Source: Beroe ovata
Lineage: Eukaryota; Ctenophora; Nuda; Beroida; Beroidae
Direction of reading: 5' to 3'
Assembly: GCA_946803715.1 (NCBI GenBank)
Contig: CAMPET010000247.1
Coordinates: forward strand, 20,973-40,668
DNA: 19,696 bases
In this document: piece after piece, positions 1-9,479 of the stretch
Numbering within the stretch: position 1 is the stretch's first letter
Layout of the letters: each line of letters begins with the position of its first letter
Position numbers and translations under genes: made by a program
The notes under the pieces: model-generated
What the model was told of the DNA's origin: nothing
The model's input: only the letters and a program-made list of their open reading frames with translations
The model's database searches: none

Positions 1-24
1 TGTGTGTGTGTATGTGTGTGTGTT
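1..24. repeat. (TG)n microsatellite at the window edge
   Basis: The window opens in an alternating TG tract with one A interruption. It lies in the intron just before the first exon seen, whose acceptor ends at base 50. The opposite end of the window is a (CA)n tract, so both edges fall in simple sequence, as contig ends often do. Confidence 0.9.
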
Positions 25-50
25 TACACTAACTCGTCATCTATCCCCAG

Positions 51-516
51 AGGATGATCACTTGACACAGTGTAGAGGGAAGTTGGGACTTAGTTTTCCA
101 CCTCTGGAGCTAGGATCCAGCTCCTCACTACTCAATGTATCGATCAGTATCCGCAACAGTGACTGCTGGAATGGTGTCAGTGTAGGATCGTACACGGTGG
201 ACGTGACCTCGTCGACAAAAACAACTAGGGTAAGAGGAAATGACTTACAGCCGCTTTCCTCATCTCTCCTATTTTTCTCATCTCTCCTATTTTCCTCATC
301 TCTCCTATTTTCCCGACTCACACACTCCTCTCTCCCTCTAAGCGGCAGGAGGAACTCGCAATACAAGAGCTAGATGAAAAGATGTGTAGATACACAAAGG
401 AATGTCCGTCAGCCTCGGAAGTTAGGGGTCAACCATTCAACAACTCCGACCATGGCCCCAGTGTGCTCCGAGTCTTAGCGTCTCTCGTCCCGTCCCTGTA
501 CTTCTGCTGCTGCTGA
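51..516 (+). CDS. 3' end of an unrecognised, possibly GPI-anchored secreted protein (two exons, partial)
   Basis: Two exons are visible: 51-229 (acceptor ...CCCCAG, donor GTAAGA, ending on a whole codon) and 343-516 (acceptor CTCTAAG, stop TGA at 514-516). Joined, they stay open for about 118 residues. The first exon has two cysteines (CRGKLG, DCWNG) and a serine/threonine-rich stretch ending STKTTR. The second starts with a charged helix-like segment (RQEELAIQELDEK) and holds two more cysteines. It ends in a short hydrophobic tail (SVLRVLASLVPSLYF) followed by CCC and the stop. A hydrophobic C-terminus after NNSDHG could be a GPI-attachment signal; that is inference. The family is not recognised. 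The 5' part lies outside the window. Open phase across two consensus splice junctions supports a real gene. Confidence 0.55.
259..312 (+). repeat. 18-bp pyrimidine tandem repeat, three copies, in the intron
   Basis: Three copies of an 18-bp unit (CTCATCTCTCCTATTTTT and close variants) run head to tail at 259-276, 277-294 and 295-312. They form most of the pyrimidine-rich part of the 113-bp intron between the two exons of the first gene, ahead of the AG at 341-342. Confidence 0.85.
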
Positions 517-606
517 CACCAGTATCCTGACACCAGCATGCTGACACCACTCTACTGGCACCAGTACGCTGACACCAATATTCTGACACTAGTGTTGACA
601 CTACTT
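514..606 (+). repeat. 14-bp TGACACCA tandem repeat starting at the stop codon
   Basis: About seven diverged units of roughly 14 bp follow one another, each beginning TGACACCA or a close variant (514, 528, 542, 556, 570, 584, 596). The first unit's TGA is the stop codon of the upstream gene, so the array would be the start of its 3' UTR. The same core in reverse (TGGTGTCA) is scattered through 18539-19240. Confidence 0.8.
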
Positions 607-2011
607 CTCTACCCAAACCCTCCACTTTGTTTTACACTGATATTTGTAGTCCAACTGCCTCATTGCCAATGAACGGTCATTGTTTTCCAAAATTTAACAG
701 ATATAGTGGTATAAAATGGGCAAATCAGATTTTTCATTTTTGTCGTTTTCCCTTTATTCATGTGTTATCTATATATTGCTGTCTAAGTGTTACTACCAAT
801 TATTATTTTTAGTGTACGTCAGATATGTATCGTTAATTGAAAATGGGATCGAAAATGGGATCTTCAATATGATCGCAGTTTTTTGTTCGGATGTACATTT
901 ACTTTGCAGCTACAGTATTGACCATGTTCATTGTTCATTTACGTCTGGATCATTATGTTCCATAGAATATCTTTGACAATGCTTAGATCCGATAGTGTTT
1001 GAGGAGAGTCTCGGGATTTTCAGAAGGATTAAAAATCATGAACTATGAATGTTTATATGACACAAAAAAGAAGTTACAGTAGTTTCACTACCAGTACTAC
1101 ACCTTTTATCAATTGGTTATACTTATAGTATTTGTAATTGCAGCTAGTAGTCGAGTAGAACGAAAATCATTAAGAAATATTTTAATTGTACCATTATGTA
1201 ATACTGCGGGAATATAATATTCCCCAATTAACTATTCGACAAAAAACTGTGTTTCAACTTCAGTATAGCATGCCTCGACATTTGTGAGCGAGTGCTTAGC
1301 GCGGAAACATTGCGCATGTAATTGTATGTATCATGTACACTTCTAAGTGTATAATGTACATTCAATTTCGAAAGTGTACTATAGCTATGTATGTACATTG
1401 TGCAGCTGAGTAGTGGGTGCAACTGAGTAGTGAGTAAAGAAGTGTAGTAGGTAGTGAGTGAAGAAGTGTAGTAGTGAGTGAAGAAGTGTAGTAGGTAGTG
1501 AGTGAAGAAGTGTAGTAGTACACATACACAGTGTTTGTACCGGCCATGCAGATCAGATGCAACAAGTCAAAGTCGGCTTTGAAAGGCAATATAAAATAAT
1601 CAACACATTTTGATTGTATTCAACTCAGAGTCACCTCTGTGTATTTCTGAACTAGATGCAGCGAAAAACCGCGGTACGTTTCGTCCGCGTCACAATAATG
1701 AATAAATGGGAAATATGTAAAATAATCTGAATAATAGCTCCATGGTGAGTCTAAACTTCTGATTCTGAAGAATTGCCAGGTTAATAAATTGGATTTCATT
1801 AACAAATCATCATACTAAACACGAGCTGATAATAATTGGATATAAGTCTCTGATATAAGTCTCTGATACATGATAAACTGCTCAGTATAATGATGGATAG
1901 CACAGTATCCTCTGATTGGTACTGAGTCCCCAAGTAACCACTATATCAAAATCTAATGCCCTTTGATTGCCATAGTTCAGTCATTTTGTGTGATCTCTGT
2001 TCAACAACACG
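607..2011. other. Non-coding stretch: 3' UTR and intergenic, no gene seen
   Basis: AT-rich sequence with short, unsupported reading frames in all frames. It holds an ATTAAA at about 1029-1034 that could serve as a poly(A) signal for the first gene, the 1414-1520 minisatellite, and a short direct repeat of GATATAAGTCTCT near 1850-1866. The first gene on + and the tetraspanin exons on - converge here. Confidence 0.6.
1414..1520. repeat. Minisatellite based on GTAGTGAGTGAAGAAGTGTA
   Basis: Four to five imperfect units run in tandem. The core GTGAGTGAAGAAGTGTAGTA recurs, with or without an extra GGTA between units, giving two alternating unit lengths. The translated frames through it are low-complexity (repeated YYTSSLTT on the minus strand) and are not genes. 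Confidence 0.85.
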
Positions 2012-2914
2012 TCATTGATTATTAAGATCAGTCAGCCTGACTGGTTCTGATACGATCTGCGACTCGCTCCTCAGGAGGAAGCTTATGACCATGGCAGCCG
2101 CTTCAAAAACAAGGAATACGAGACACATCACGCCCATGAGAGGCATGTATGTCTGCAGCCAGCGGACCATCTTGGCGTAGCATCCCTGGGGATATTAGGA
2201 TTTGTTAGGGTACATGTTTCGCTCTGTGCTTCTGTTTGGTGTTACACTCAACAGGACACTATAATTGGCTACTACATTTCTACTACATTGACGTCACATC
2301 TGTGTGTCCTCACCTCGTTATTAATGATAGGACTGTTACCCAACGCCTGACCTTCCCCACACTTGGCAGTCGGATTCCACTGATGAGTCAGCCTGGAATA
2401 TTACAGAAAAATAACACACATTTGACAGTGATATTTATCATCGCAATATCCCCCCGTCGCCGCAGCAACAAAAATCGCATTCCTCTCTCCCTCACCGCTT
2501 GCAGCAATGGTCAGGGACATCGTTAATGTGTTCCGTTATCCATATCTTCGCTTTGTCAGCTTCAAGTCGCCAATCCGATGCATTCTGTATACCACAGCAG
2601 TGGAGGTGCTTCTGCAGCCAGTTTATACCTAAAACACGTGGAATTGCTATGATGTGGACCGAGAAGGGATGAGTTTGAGTTCTTAATGTTAATGAGTGAT
2701 CTATTGTATGATCTCCTTTTAAAAAACAAAGAAAAATATTTCGCGGAGGGAAGAATTTTAGAGGAAAGAGGGAATGCGATGTTCTAAATGGATAGAAGTT
2801 TGATCAGATCATTCAATCAATATGAATTATGGGCTTACCATCGACTGAGGAAGGCACAGTAGTATCATACTTTGCTATCGCTGTAACGAATCCTGTATGG
2901 CCAGCTTCGATAGC
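2012..2914 (-). CDS. Tetraspanin large loop and TM4, four exons without TM1-TM3 (5'-partial or alternative 3' cassette)
   Basis: Four minus-strand exons join in phase to 153 residues plus stop: 2914-2839 (donor GTAAGC), 2628-2496 (acceptor TTTTAG, donor GTGAGG), 2392-2314 (acceptor TTCCAG, donor GTGAGG) and 2185-2012 (acceptor CCCCAG, stop TGA). The product has the tetraspanin hallmarks in order: LHCCGIQNASDW (CCG motif), VPDHCC, a further Cys in AKCGEG, and the GC of EGCYAKM. A membrane helix follows (YMPLMGVMCLVFLVFEAAAM), then a tail starting LLRSESQ. The first exon begins on a whole codon (AIEAGHTGF) at the position where the loop starts in the tetraspanin upstream. I found no TM1-TM3 exons between here and 4934. 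Either these exons are an alternative 3' end of the 4934-8090 gene, or they are a partial duplicate. Family assignment is firm; gene structure is not. Confidence 0.85.
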
Positions 2915-3460
2915 CTGGAAATAATAAATGATTACCCATTTAATTTTCATGACATTGTAAATTGACATAGTCTATTCATAAGGTTGGAATGCTGGCTTTC
3001 GTGAGGCTGATGATTTATCACTCTCAAAGAACTTGGGGAGGGGAAGATCAGCGGTTTTATCAAATCAATGACATACACACACAAACAAACAAGCACATCA
3101 CAGTTGTACGTGACCACGAATAGTATGCTGTTGAATGATTGGTAAGATGTCCTGAATGCTGAATGTACCTGGGAAACCGATGAGGAATCTCGTATCACAG
3201 ACAATCCATGCACATTCTATGTGAGAAATATGGTAAAATTTGAAGAATAGAAACTTCCTAAAATTGATTCATCAAATACTAGAACAATAGCATGCTGTGG
3301 ATACGTTCAACCTCAAGACATTAAGTCATGAATTAACAAAAAATATAAAGGTTTTATCAAATAAGAGCACAAAATCGTCTTTTATCTTTTGGAGTGACAG
3401 TACAGATCCGGATATGTATCTCCATAACTCATTAGTCGTCAAATAATAGCGATTCTCTCC
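2915..3460. other. Non-coding stretch between tetraspanin cassette and small membrane gene
   Basis: I looked on the minus strand for the missing TM1, TM2 and TM3 exons and saw none. The longest open frame (3213-2947) is only weakly hydrophobic, partly encoded by a CA-rich tract at about 3071-3092, and lacks tetraspanin motifs. The region is probably intron, or the 3' flank of the gene at 3462-3668. Confidence 0.5.
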
Positions 3461-3461
3461 T

Positions 3462-3668
3462 TTATTCAGCTTTCTTTGAAGCCTCTGTTTCTCTTCTCTG
3501 GGCTGCTTTTTTTCTGTCTCCTTTGATCGCCCTGACGAACGCCCTGGCCAGTGTTTTGCCCGCTATAACCAGTGTGAAGATAACGAGATATCGGCCAAAT
3601 CTGTCCCAATAGGGAACGTTAGCGGACAAAAATGAGTTGAAATCTGATATGTACGTCGTTTGGACCAT
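3462..3668 (-). CDS. 68-residue single-pass membrane protein; weak resemblance to ATP synthase subunit e
   Basis: A single open frame encodes 68 residues. A hydrophilic N-terminus (MVQTTYISDFNSF) leads to PYWDRFGRY, then a helix (LVIFTLVIAGKTLARAF), then a very basic, charged tail (KGDRKKAAQRRETEASKKAE). The stop codon TAA lies inside AATAAA (minus strand 3466-3461), so the poly(A) signal overlaps the end of the gene; this supports a genuine terminal exon. The ATG sits one base after a good acceptor (CCCCTTTAG), so a 5' exon is likely at 3891-3783. Size, a GRY before one helix and a charged tail recall mitochondrial ATP synthase subunit e, but its GxxxG motif is not evident, so this is only a suggestion. 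It lies between the two tetraspanin exon groups on the same strand. Confidence 0.55.
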   Translation of the reverse strand: MVQTTYISDFNSFLSANVPYWDRFGRYLVIFTLVIAGKTLARAFVRAIKGDRKKAAQRRETEASKKAE

Positions 3669-3782
3669 GCTAAAGGGGAATCGATGGAATTATAGTAGGT
3701 AAAAAAAGTATGCTTGTCGAAAGCATTTCGGCGCTAAAGTGGAAACGCGGGACGGATGATGCGACTGAGTTGCGCGCACTTA

Positions 3783-3891
3783 CGAACTTTTCTAAATTTT
3801 GAGGATCTGTCAAGAGCCCAGTGCTATGGAATTGTCGCTGCGCGTTCCGTAAATATTGGCGTGTAACTGTGTGTAAATCAGCTGGGATCAT
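3783..3891 (-). other. Probable 5' exon of the 68-residue gene, with an upstream reading frame
   Basis: An ATG at 3891 opens a frame (MIPADLHTVTRQYLRN...) up to a strong donor (GTAAGT) at 3782. The next acceptor, TTTAG before CATGGTCC, gives a 113-bp intron. In the spliced message this frame would run 17 codons more and stop inside the 68-residue frame, which is in another phase. So it could be an upstream ORF or an overlapping second product. Alternatively the two are unrelated. Confidence 0.35.
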
Positions 3892-4933
3892 CTTATATTA
3901 CATCAGGTGTGTTGGTAATAACATTTGGCAAGTGGCATTGAAGTGGAACAGTAAATGGAAGTGGCGTGAAATGTAGAACATAACAGACATATAGAGTGTC
4001 TTTAATTCTTGAAGATACTCGAAACAAGCGATTATGAATCAAGTTATCAAATGAAGAAAGTGGTTTCTTATGAAGAATGTCGCTATGAATTGCATGTTTA
4101 AGCAGTAGAACAAGGATATTGGTTTTGAAAATATTGCAAGAGCAAGAATATCAAATATACATTATTTTGATAAGAAAATAAAGGATAGAAATGTTTATTA
4201 CTTGTTATTTTTGGAAGGTTTGTTGAGATTTTGTTTAAAATCGGGAATCAGCTTCATGTTATACGCTAGAAGGATGCTAAAATCTAACTATGTTTCATCC
4301 TGTAGATTCATGTTATACGCTAGAAGGATGCTAAAATCTAACTATGTTTCATCCTGTAGATTCTGAAATATAGTGCAATCAACCAAAAAGTCTGGACTTG
4401 CTAAGGTATAAAGCTTATGAGATGTTAAGTTCTTTCAAGAATATTCATATGCATGAATATTCATATGCTAAGTCTTTTTATTCTGAATTACAATGCTACC
4501 AAGTATACATTCTAAGTGATCAAAGGGGGGACTCAAAGCCAATATGAAGAAAAGATCATTTATTGAAAACAAAAGATGTGCTGTGATGCAGACAAATATA
4601 TACATTGGTATACCGTAGTACCAATGGGAGTCAATCTACGTATAGTATGAATGAAACAAAGAAAATCTAGGAAAGATCGGGATCATATTATGTGACATGT
4701 GTCTCATGTTGAGTTCCGATATCATGATTGTGAAATGTGAGCTACCATGCAACTACTGTAGAGATCTATCTATCGGACCTCAACAACAAGTCATCTTAGG
4801 ATGTGCATTGTGCACTATGTATAGTAATCTAAGTGTGTAGTATGGTGTGTAGTGTATAGTGTGTATGCAGTGTGTATGTAGCGTGTATGCGGTGTGTATG
4901 CGGTAGTCACAGTGTGTCACGGTGTGTTCGACT
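3892..4933. other. Non-coding stretch with tandem duplication, palindromes and GTGTAT-rich tract
   Basis: No gene is visible on either strand. It holds the 54-bp duplication at 4253-4360 and a direct repeat of GAATATTCATATGC at 4439-4452 and 4455-4468. A GTGTA/GTGTAT-rich tract at about 4830-4925 runs up to the stop codon of the six-exon tetraspanin, so it would be in that gene's 3' UTR. Confidence 0.55.
4253..4363. repeat. Perfect 54-bp tandem duplication with an internal hairpin
   Basis: Two identical 54-bp copies (4253-4306 and 4307-4360) plus three bases of a third lie head to tail. Each copy has a small inverted repeat: CTAGAAGGATG and CATCCTGTAG about 19 bases apart, pairing as CTA..GGATG with CATCC..TAG. 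Lack of divergence suggests a recent duplication. Confidence 0.95.
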
Positions 4934-7900
4934 CTAAGCCAGCACACCCTGTCCTCCACGTCTCAGAGCACACGCCATGGCAATGGAGAGCAGCTGCATC
5001 GCTAGCAGTACCATGGCCACTATTCCCGCAATGAGAAGATTCTGTTCAATCCAGGAGGAGGTTTTAGCCAGGCAGCCCTGCAGGGGAGTTTGGGTCGTTG
5101 TTATATAGATCCAGCAATAGCCAGAGATACACAGTATAGTGAAGAGAGTAAGGGTGAGAGGTATAGTGGTATAGTGGTATAGTGGTATAGTGTATAGTGG
5201 TATAGTGTAAAGTGGTATAGGCATTGGTGTATAGTGGTATAGTGTATAGTGGTATAGTGTATAGTGGTATAGTGGTATAGGCATTGGTGTATAGTGGTAT
5301 AGTGTATAGTGGTATAGGCATTGGGCTATCGGTCGGGAGGTATAGTGGAATAACCGAAGCCAACACAACAATAGCGAGAGGTATGGGAGAGGAAACAAGG
5401 AACAGCAGGTTCGGGGAAAGTAATGAGGGAAACTTTCAGAGAGGTTTAATTCGATAGGAAACCGAAATTATCGAGCCAGAAGAAGATATCGCGTCTGATT
5501 TTTTTCCATCAGAAACCATTATCAGGTTGCTAGTCGATTCATAACCATATCTCATTGTAGGATCCAAGAGGCCCGCATATCTTTGCGCAAAATGCTGCGC
5601 GCCACGGTCCTGACAACTGCTTATCCAATTTCCATCAGATTCAATTCACGGTTAAAAGGAAAATACAGGCCCTGACCGCATCCCCTCCTGTGGCAATCGA
5701 ATCACATGACAGTTCCATTCCCAATCAATTCAGGATCTCGTCACGCACAGCATTTTGCGCGAAATTATGCTTCTTGGATACTGCTTACATTTACAAGGGT
5801 TAGAATCCCTAGTGAATCTATTACATGATGTAATGCCTCATGAAAAGCAAGGGCATTGAATCACGTTCAACACCTCCTTTCTTTTCAAATACCATCCTCT
5901 TACTCTAGTAGCCCCATTGTATAGGAACGTGATTCGATAGCTTCTGAATAGTCGCTGACCTTGAGACACTGCCAGTTACGCGCGCTTGATGCTACTTGCT
6001 GTGATGTTTCTCTTCGGAGGAAGAATATTATGGTTTTTCAATGAAAAGCTTTGTTGCTTCATTATTATACCGAAAACAGCTTAATGATTTCATCGTGACT
6101 CGCTGTGATGGTGGCTGGTGCAAGTCAGCCTCTACAAACAATGGGTAGCCCCCGCAGTCTCATTGAAGTCTGTTACTACAATAATGAGGAGAGGCACATC
6201 ATAACCACAACCAGGGCGCTAACACTGTGCTCGTATGCAGGGGGGGGTTCAATTACGGGAGCATGAGAGTGAAAGAGTGAGATGAGTTCTAGTGCAGCAC
6301 GACAAAAACGAGATGGGTGAAGAATTGGCTATGTGCCAGGGATACAATATACCTATAAATAAGGAATATAGGAATTGCCATCTTACCTCGTGGTGAATGT
6401 TCTCGTTGTCAGTCTCATAGCCAAAGCCACAGTTGTCAGTCATATCTACACAGCAGCTGTCCGGGACATTGTCTTGATTCCATTTTGTAGCGTCAGTCCT
6501 GGTCAAAATTGAATATCATAGACGTCAACATCAGCTTTCTGTGGCGCATGTTAAACGTCAGTACTGAGTAGTAAAAAAGTCAATAATCACGGTTTGCAAG
6601 ATGCAATTATGCATAGCAGTGAGTAGCTAGAGCTCTATATTACGCTATTATTCGTTTGATGCAAGTAGTGATAGTTGCGTTCCCTAATAAAGAATTTCCT
6701 TGTTAATAGATGCGTTTCATTTGTTTCTGCCACATTAAAATATGTATCATACTGAACCAAGACCTATTCTCAGGTTCTCAGGTCACGAATACCTATACTC
6801 TCCAATCACTGTTCATGATATTGTTATATACTATGTATCATGTATATTGTATAATATTGTATATCAGGGGTACAGTGATATGCAAGTGTACTTGTGTAGG
6901 TACACAATGATATAATCATGACTGTACCGACTGTACACGATACAACATACTCACAGAGTAGCAAAGTCCGTTGCTCCATTAATTCCACAACAATCAAATT
7001 CCTCCATCAGAATATTGAACATGGCATCGGTGTTCTTATCAGGGTTCCCAGTGTAGTCTGTCATAAACTCCTCCAGATTAGCTCGGACGAGCCCTTCTGT
7101 CTGCGATACATTAGACTCTCCACATTTTGTGGCGTTGTGAAAACATTGCTCATGTTTGGATTTCAAATCGAAAAGTAGGATCAAATTCCAAAGATTTTTC
7201 AGAACACAAGAAAGTGATATAATGAAAAGCATTGAGAATAAAATAGTTAACAAATCACGCATATTCAAATGATTTTTTGTTTTTTTCATTCATTTCAAAT
7301 CCATTTTCCTTGGTACATCAGCTTGTCTCAATCGTGATGAGGTGTAAGATGAGGTGTACACACACTACACAGGTGTCTCAACATTCAGTTTTATATATAG
7401 TAACATATGACTATGAGCACTTACAAAATCACAATATGAGACTCGCACACAAACACCACAAATTACTGTCACATACAAAAGAACAGAGTACAGACCACTC
7501 TAGAGAAGGATTTATTCTCAGTACACTTACCTCTTCGGAGTAAACAAATGCAAGTATTCCAGCCACCAATTGAACCATCACAATGATGAAGAGAAGGATT
7601 GCATACTGAAAATATGGAGAATTCAATGAAGGTTCTATTCAATGAAGGTTCTATTCATCATAAAAACTTCAAGATGAGTAGATATGATGAGTAATAACCA
7701 AATCATTGGACATGAATTGAGGCATTTGAAAAAACACTGAAACAATATCTATTTACTCACAACAAGTAACATGCATGGGTTCTGCTTCATGGCACCACAG
7801 CATCCAAGGAATCCAGTGACTGCAATTATGATTCCCAGTACTACAAGCAGCACAGAAACAGGAACAGTCTTGCCATCCACAATCTCATCCCAGCTTTCAC

Positions 7901-8090
7901 CTTCAACAAGGACGACAATCCCGATTATCAGTAGGACCAGACCTAGAATCTGGAAAATGTTGATTCTATATAGATGCATATTATCTATGGACTTCTTCAA
8001 GAAAATTCAGTTCACTAGTTCATAGCCTACCCAGACAATGCCATTGAAGACAAACATCAAGGTCTTCATGAGACCAGTTCCAAAACCCAT
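4934..8090 (-). CDS. Tetraspanin, complete, six exons, 241 residues
   Basis: Minus-strand exons: 8090-8031, 7949-7761, 7605-7531, 7100-6955, 6498-6387, 5077-4934. All junctions are GT-AG and in phase. The product is a four-helix membrane protein that would organise partner proteins in membrane microdomains. The start MGFGTGLMKTLMF is the usual short cytoplasmic leader. TM1 is about 9-37, TM2 about 49-71 ending in the CCGA motif, TM3 about 84-105. The large loop holds FDCCGINGATDF (CCG at 145-147), VPDSCC (168-173), a Cys in TDNCGFG and the GC at 195-196, so six loop cysteines are in place. TM4 is about 203-231, with a short tail ending GGQGVLA. Introns before YAILLF, TEGLV and GCLAK are all phase 0. 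Intron 5 (1.3 kb) carries a minisatellite. The second set of loop/TM4 exons at 2914-2012 could replace exons 4-6. I do not assign a specific orthologue. Confidence 0.93.
5158..5345. repeat. GTATAGTG minisatellite in the last tetraspanin intron
   Basis: GTATAGTG and GTATAGTGTATAGTG units are mixed, with a higher-order segment ending GGTATAGGCATTGGTGT seen at least twice and part of a third time. It lies in intron 5, about 80 bases upstream (minus-strand sense) of the last exon's acceptor. Its minus-strand translation stays open into the last exon (repeated YHYTLYHYT), but that is a by-product of the repeat. Confidence 0.92.
5562..5780. mobile_element. Foldback / MITE-like near-palindrome in the tetraspanin intron
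   Basis: Two arms in opposite orientation share ATCCAAGA, a GCGCAAAATGCTG core and TCCTGA: left about 5562-5614, right about 5731-5780. Weaker similarity continues inward (GATTCAATT against GATTCGATT in reverse), so the whole 219 bp nearly folds on itself. No coding capacity is present. This is the form of a non-autonomous inverted-repeat element. I could not see clear target-site duplications. Confidence 0.55.
5858..5935. repeat. 11-bp perfect inverted repeat GAATCACGTTC
   Basis: GAATCACGTTC at 5858-5868 and its exact reverse complement at 5925-5935 face each other across 56 bases in the tetraspanin intron. It lies just outside the foldback element and may be part of a larger decayed repeat. 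Confidence 0.6.
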
Positions 8091-9479
8091 CCTCAGATCA
8101 CTATTGAAATGTTACAATACATGTGTCAAAAGATCTTACATGTAAGGTTTGATTACACCGGAATTGCATGGAATTGAATTACATATTTTTCAGCACAACT
8201 ATCAAATATATATATTTTATCTATATTATCATACACCTTAAACTATATCAAGTGGTTAATAGGGACTTAAACACAGGACATATAATTCATCTGCTACCTG
8301 AATGAAAATATTCTTATTTAAAGGCATCTTCGAGTTTAGGGCTGCTTTGAAAAAGCACATACAATAAGAGCCACAAACTTAGGGTCACTTTTGGGGTCCT
8401 TTTCAGGAGACAGTGTTTGATGTCATGATATTCTATCTCAGAGCTGCCCCTAATTAGACAGTCAATAATCAGAGCTGCCCCTAAATAGACAAAGACATTA
8501 AATCAGTCAATATACAACATGAGAAAATGCTCATCTACAGAATGCTAGGCACTTTAGACCAGATTGATACATCAAATGTAAGCAGAGGAAATGGCTGAGA
8601 AAACAAAGACTGAGTATTGAAGGGATATCATTTCTTTTGCGAGAACCAAGTGTGCTGATCTTCATAAGGGAATCAAGGTGGAAGCTTTATTGCACCTGCC
8701 TCAGAGATACTGAGTATTGGGCCGACATTCATTTGTATTCATTTTGCGTTCAAGATACCACTTCACTAATGGTAGGCCTTTGAGTAGCGCTCAGTAACTG
8801 AGTTACAGGACTTTCAACAAGGCAAGTGCAAACAGACATGGATAATATAAAATTTCCAAATTGATCTCTAAAATATTATAATTTTGAAATTTTGAAAATT
8901 ATAATTTTGAAATGTATCATCGATCCACTTGCCGGGTGTCATCTGTCCTCTGGTTTTTTGCGCGCGGCAAGTTTTCGCCATTTGATGAAGGCTAAGCGGG
9001 CGTTGCGTGCGAAGCAGTGCACAGATATAAACATTCGCCGACGATTCACTTTGTATTGCGGAATCGTATTATTTAACGCGCCGCGCGCAAGTAACTGGCA
9101 AGTTCAAAGTTAAACGCAGCAGCATGATGAATAATGGAAAAAATTTTACAATGCGCATGTTGTCGATCGATGATAGACGCTGTCGAGAATTTCGTTGCGC
9201 GCGCGCGCAAACTTATTCTCAGACAGAGACGCTTGCATCAGCGGTAGGGTGGCGGATTTTTGGGTCACCATCTCCTATTTTCCCAGTTTTGAACCCTATA
9301 GTATAGTAGAGAATTTCACGGCGGTTCAGATGGTGTTNATCAAAACACTTGCAATCACTATCAACAAACACCTGGCTTTATAAACATAACTACCTATCTG
9401 AATTCTGACTATCTGATAATCTGAACGTTTTGTAGAACTCAAGCTCAAATACCAAATACAGTTACAAGTCAGACTTAAA
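8091..9479. other. Intergenic region between ataxin-10 and the tetraspanin
   Basis: The 5' flank of the tetraspanin meets the 3' flank of ataxin-10 here (both on minus). No gene is supported. It includes a direct repeat of CAGAGCTGCCCCTAA (about 8440 and 8470), an AT-only near-palindrome at 8866-8912, the CpG-dense block at 8930-9265 and the single N at 9337. Short open frames in the CpG block have no recognisable motifs. Confidence 0.55.
8930..9265. repeat. CpG-dense dispersed repeat, copy 1
   Basis: In otherwise AT-rich DNA this block is packed with CG dinucleotides and CGCGCG runs (TTGCGCGCGCGCGC near 9195). It shares an ordered series of words with 14230-14520: AAAAATT, GAT[C/T]GATGATAGAC, TCGAGAATTTC, TTGCGCGCGCG and GCATCAGCG, at similar spacing. 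That collinearity indicates two copies of one repeat family rather than two independent CpG islands. Confidence 0.65.

Noticed and set aside
2947-3213. Possible TM3 exon for the downstream tetraspanin cassette
   Set aside because: A CCCAG acceptor is present, but the frame (ILFVVTYNCDVLVCL) comes partly from a CA repeat and lacks the conserved TM3 pattern ending in F.Y...E.
5064-5398. Long minus-strand open frame with repeated YHYTLYHYT running into tetraspanin exon 6
   Set aside because: It is the translation of the GTATAGTG minisatellite. The acceptor CCCCTGCAG at the start of GCLAKTSS and the in-phase join to exon 5 show that it is intron.
8892-9306. Plus-strand frames in the CpG-dense block
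   Set aside because: Low stop density follows from GC content. They have no motifs, and the block is a repeat shared with 14230-14520.
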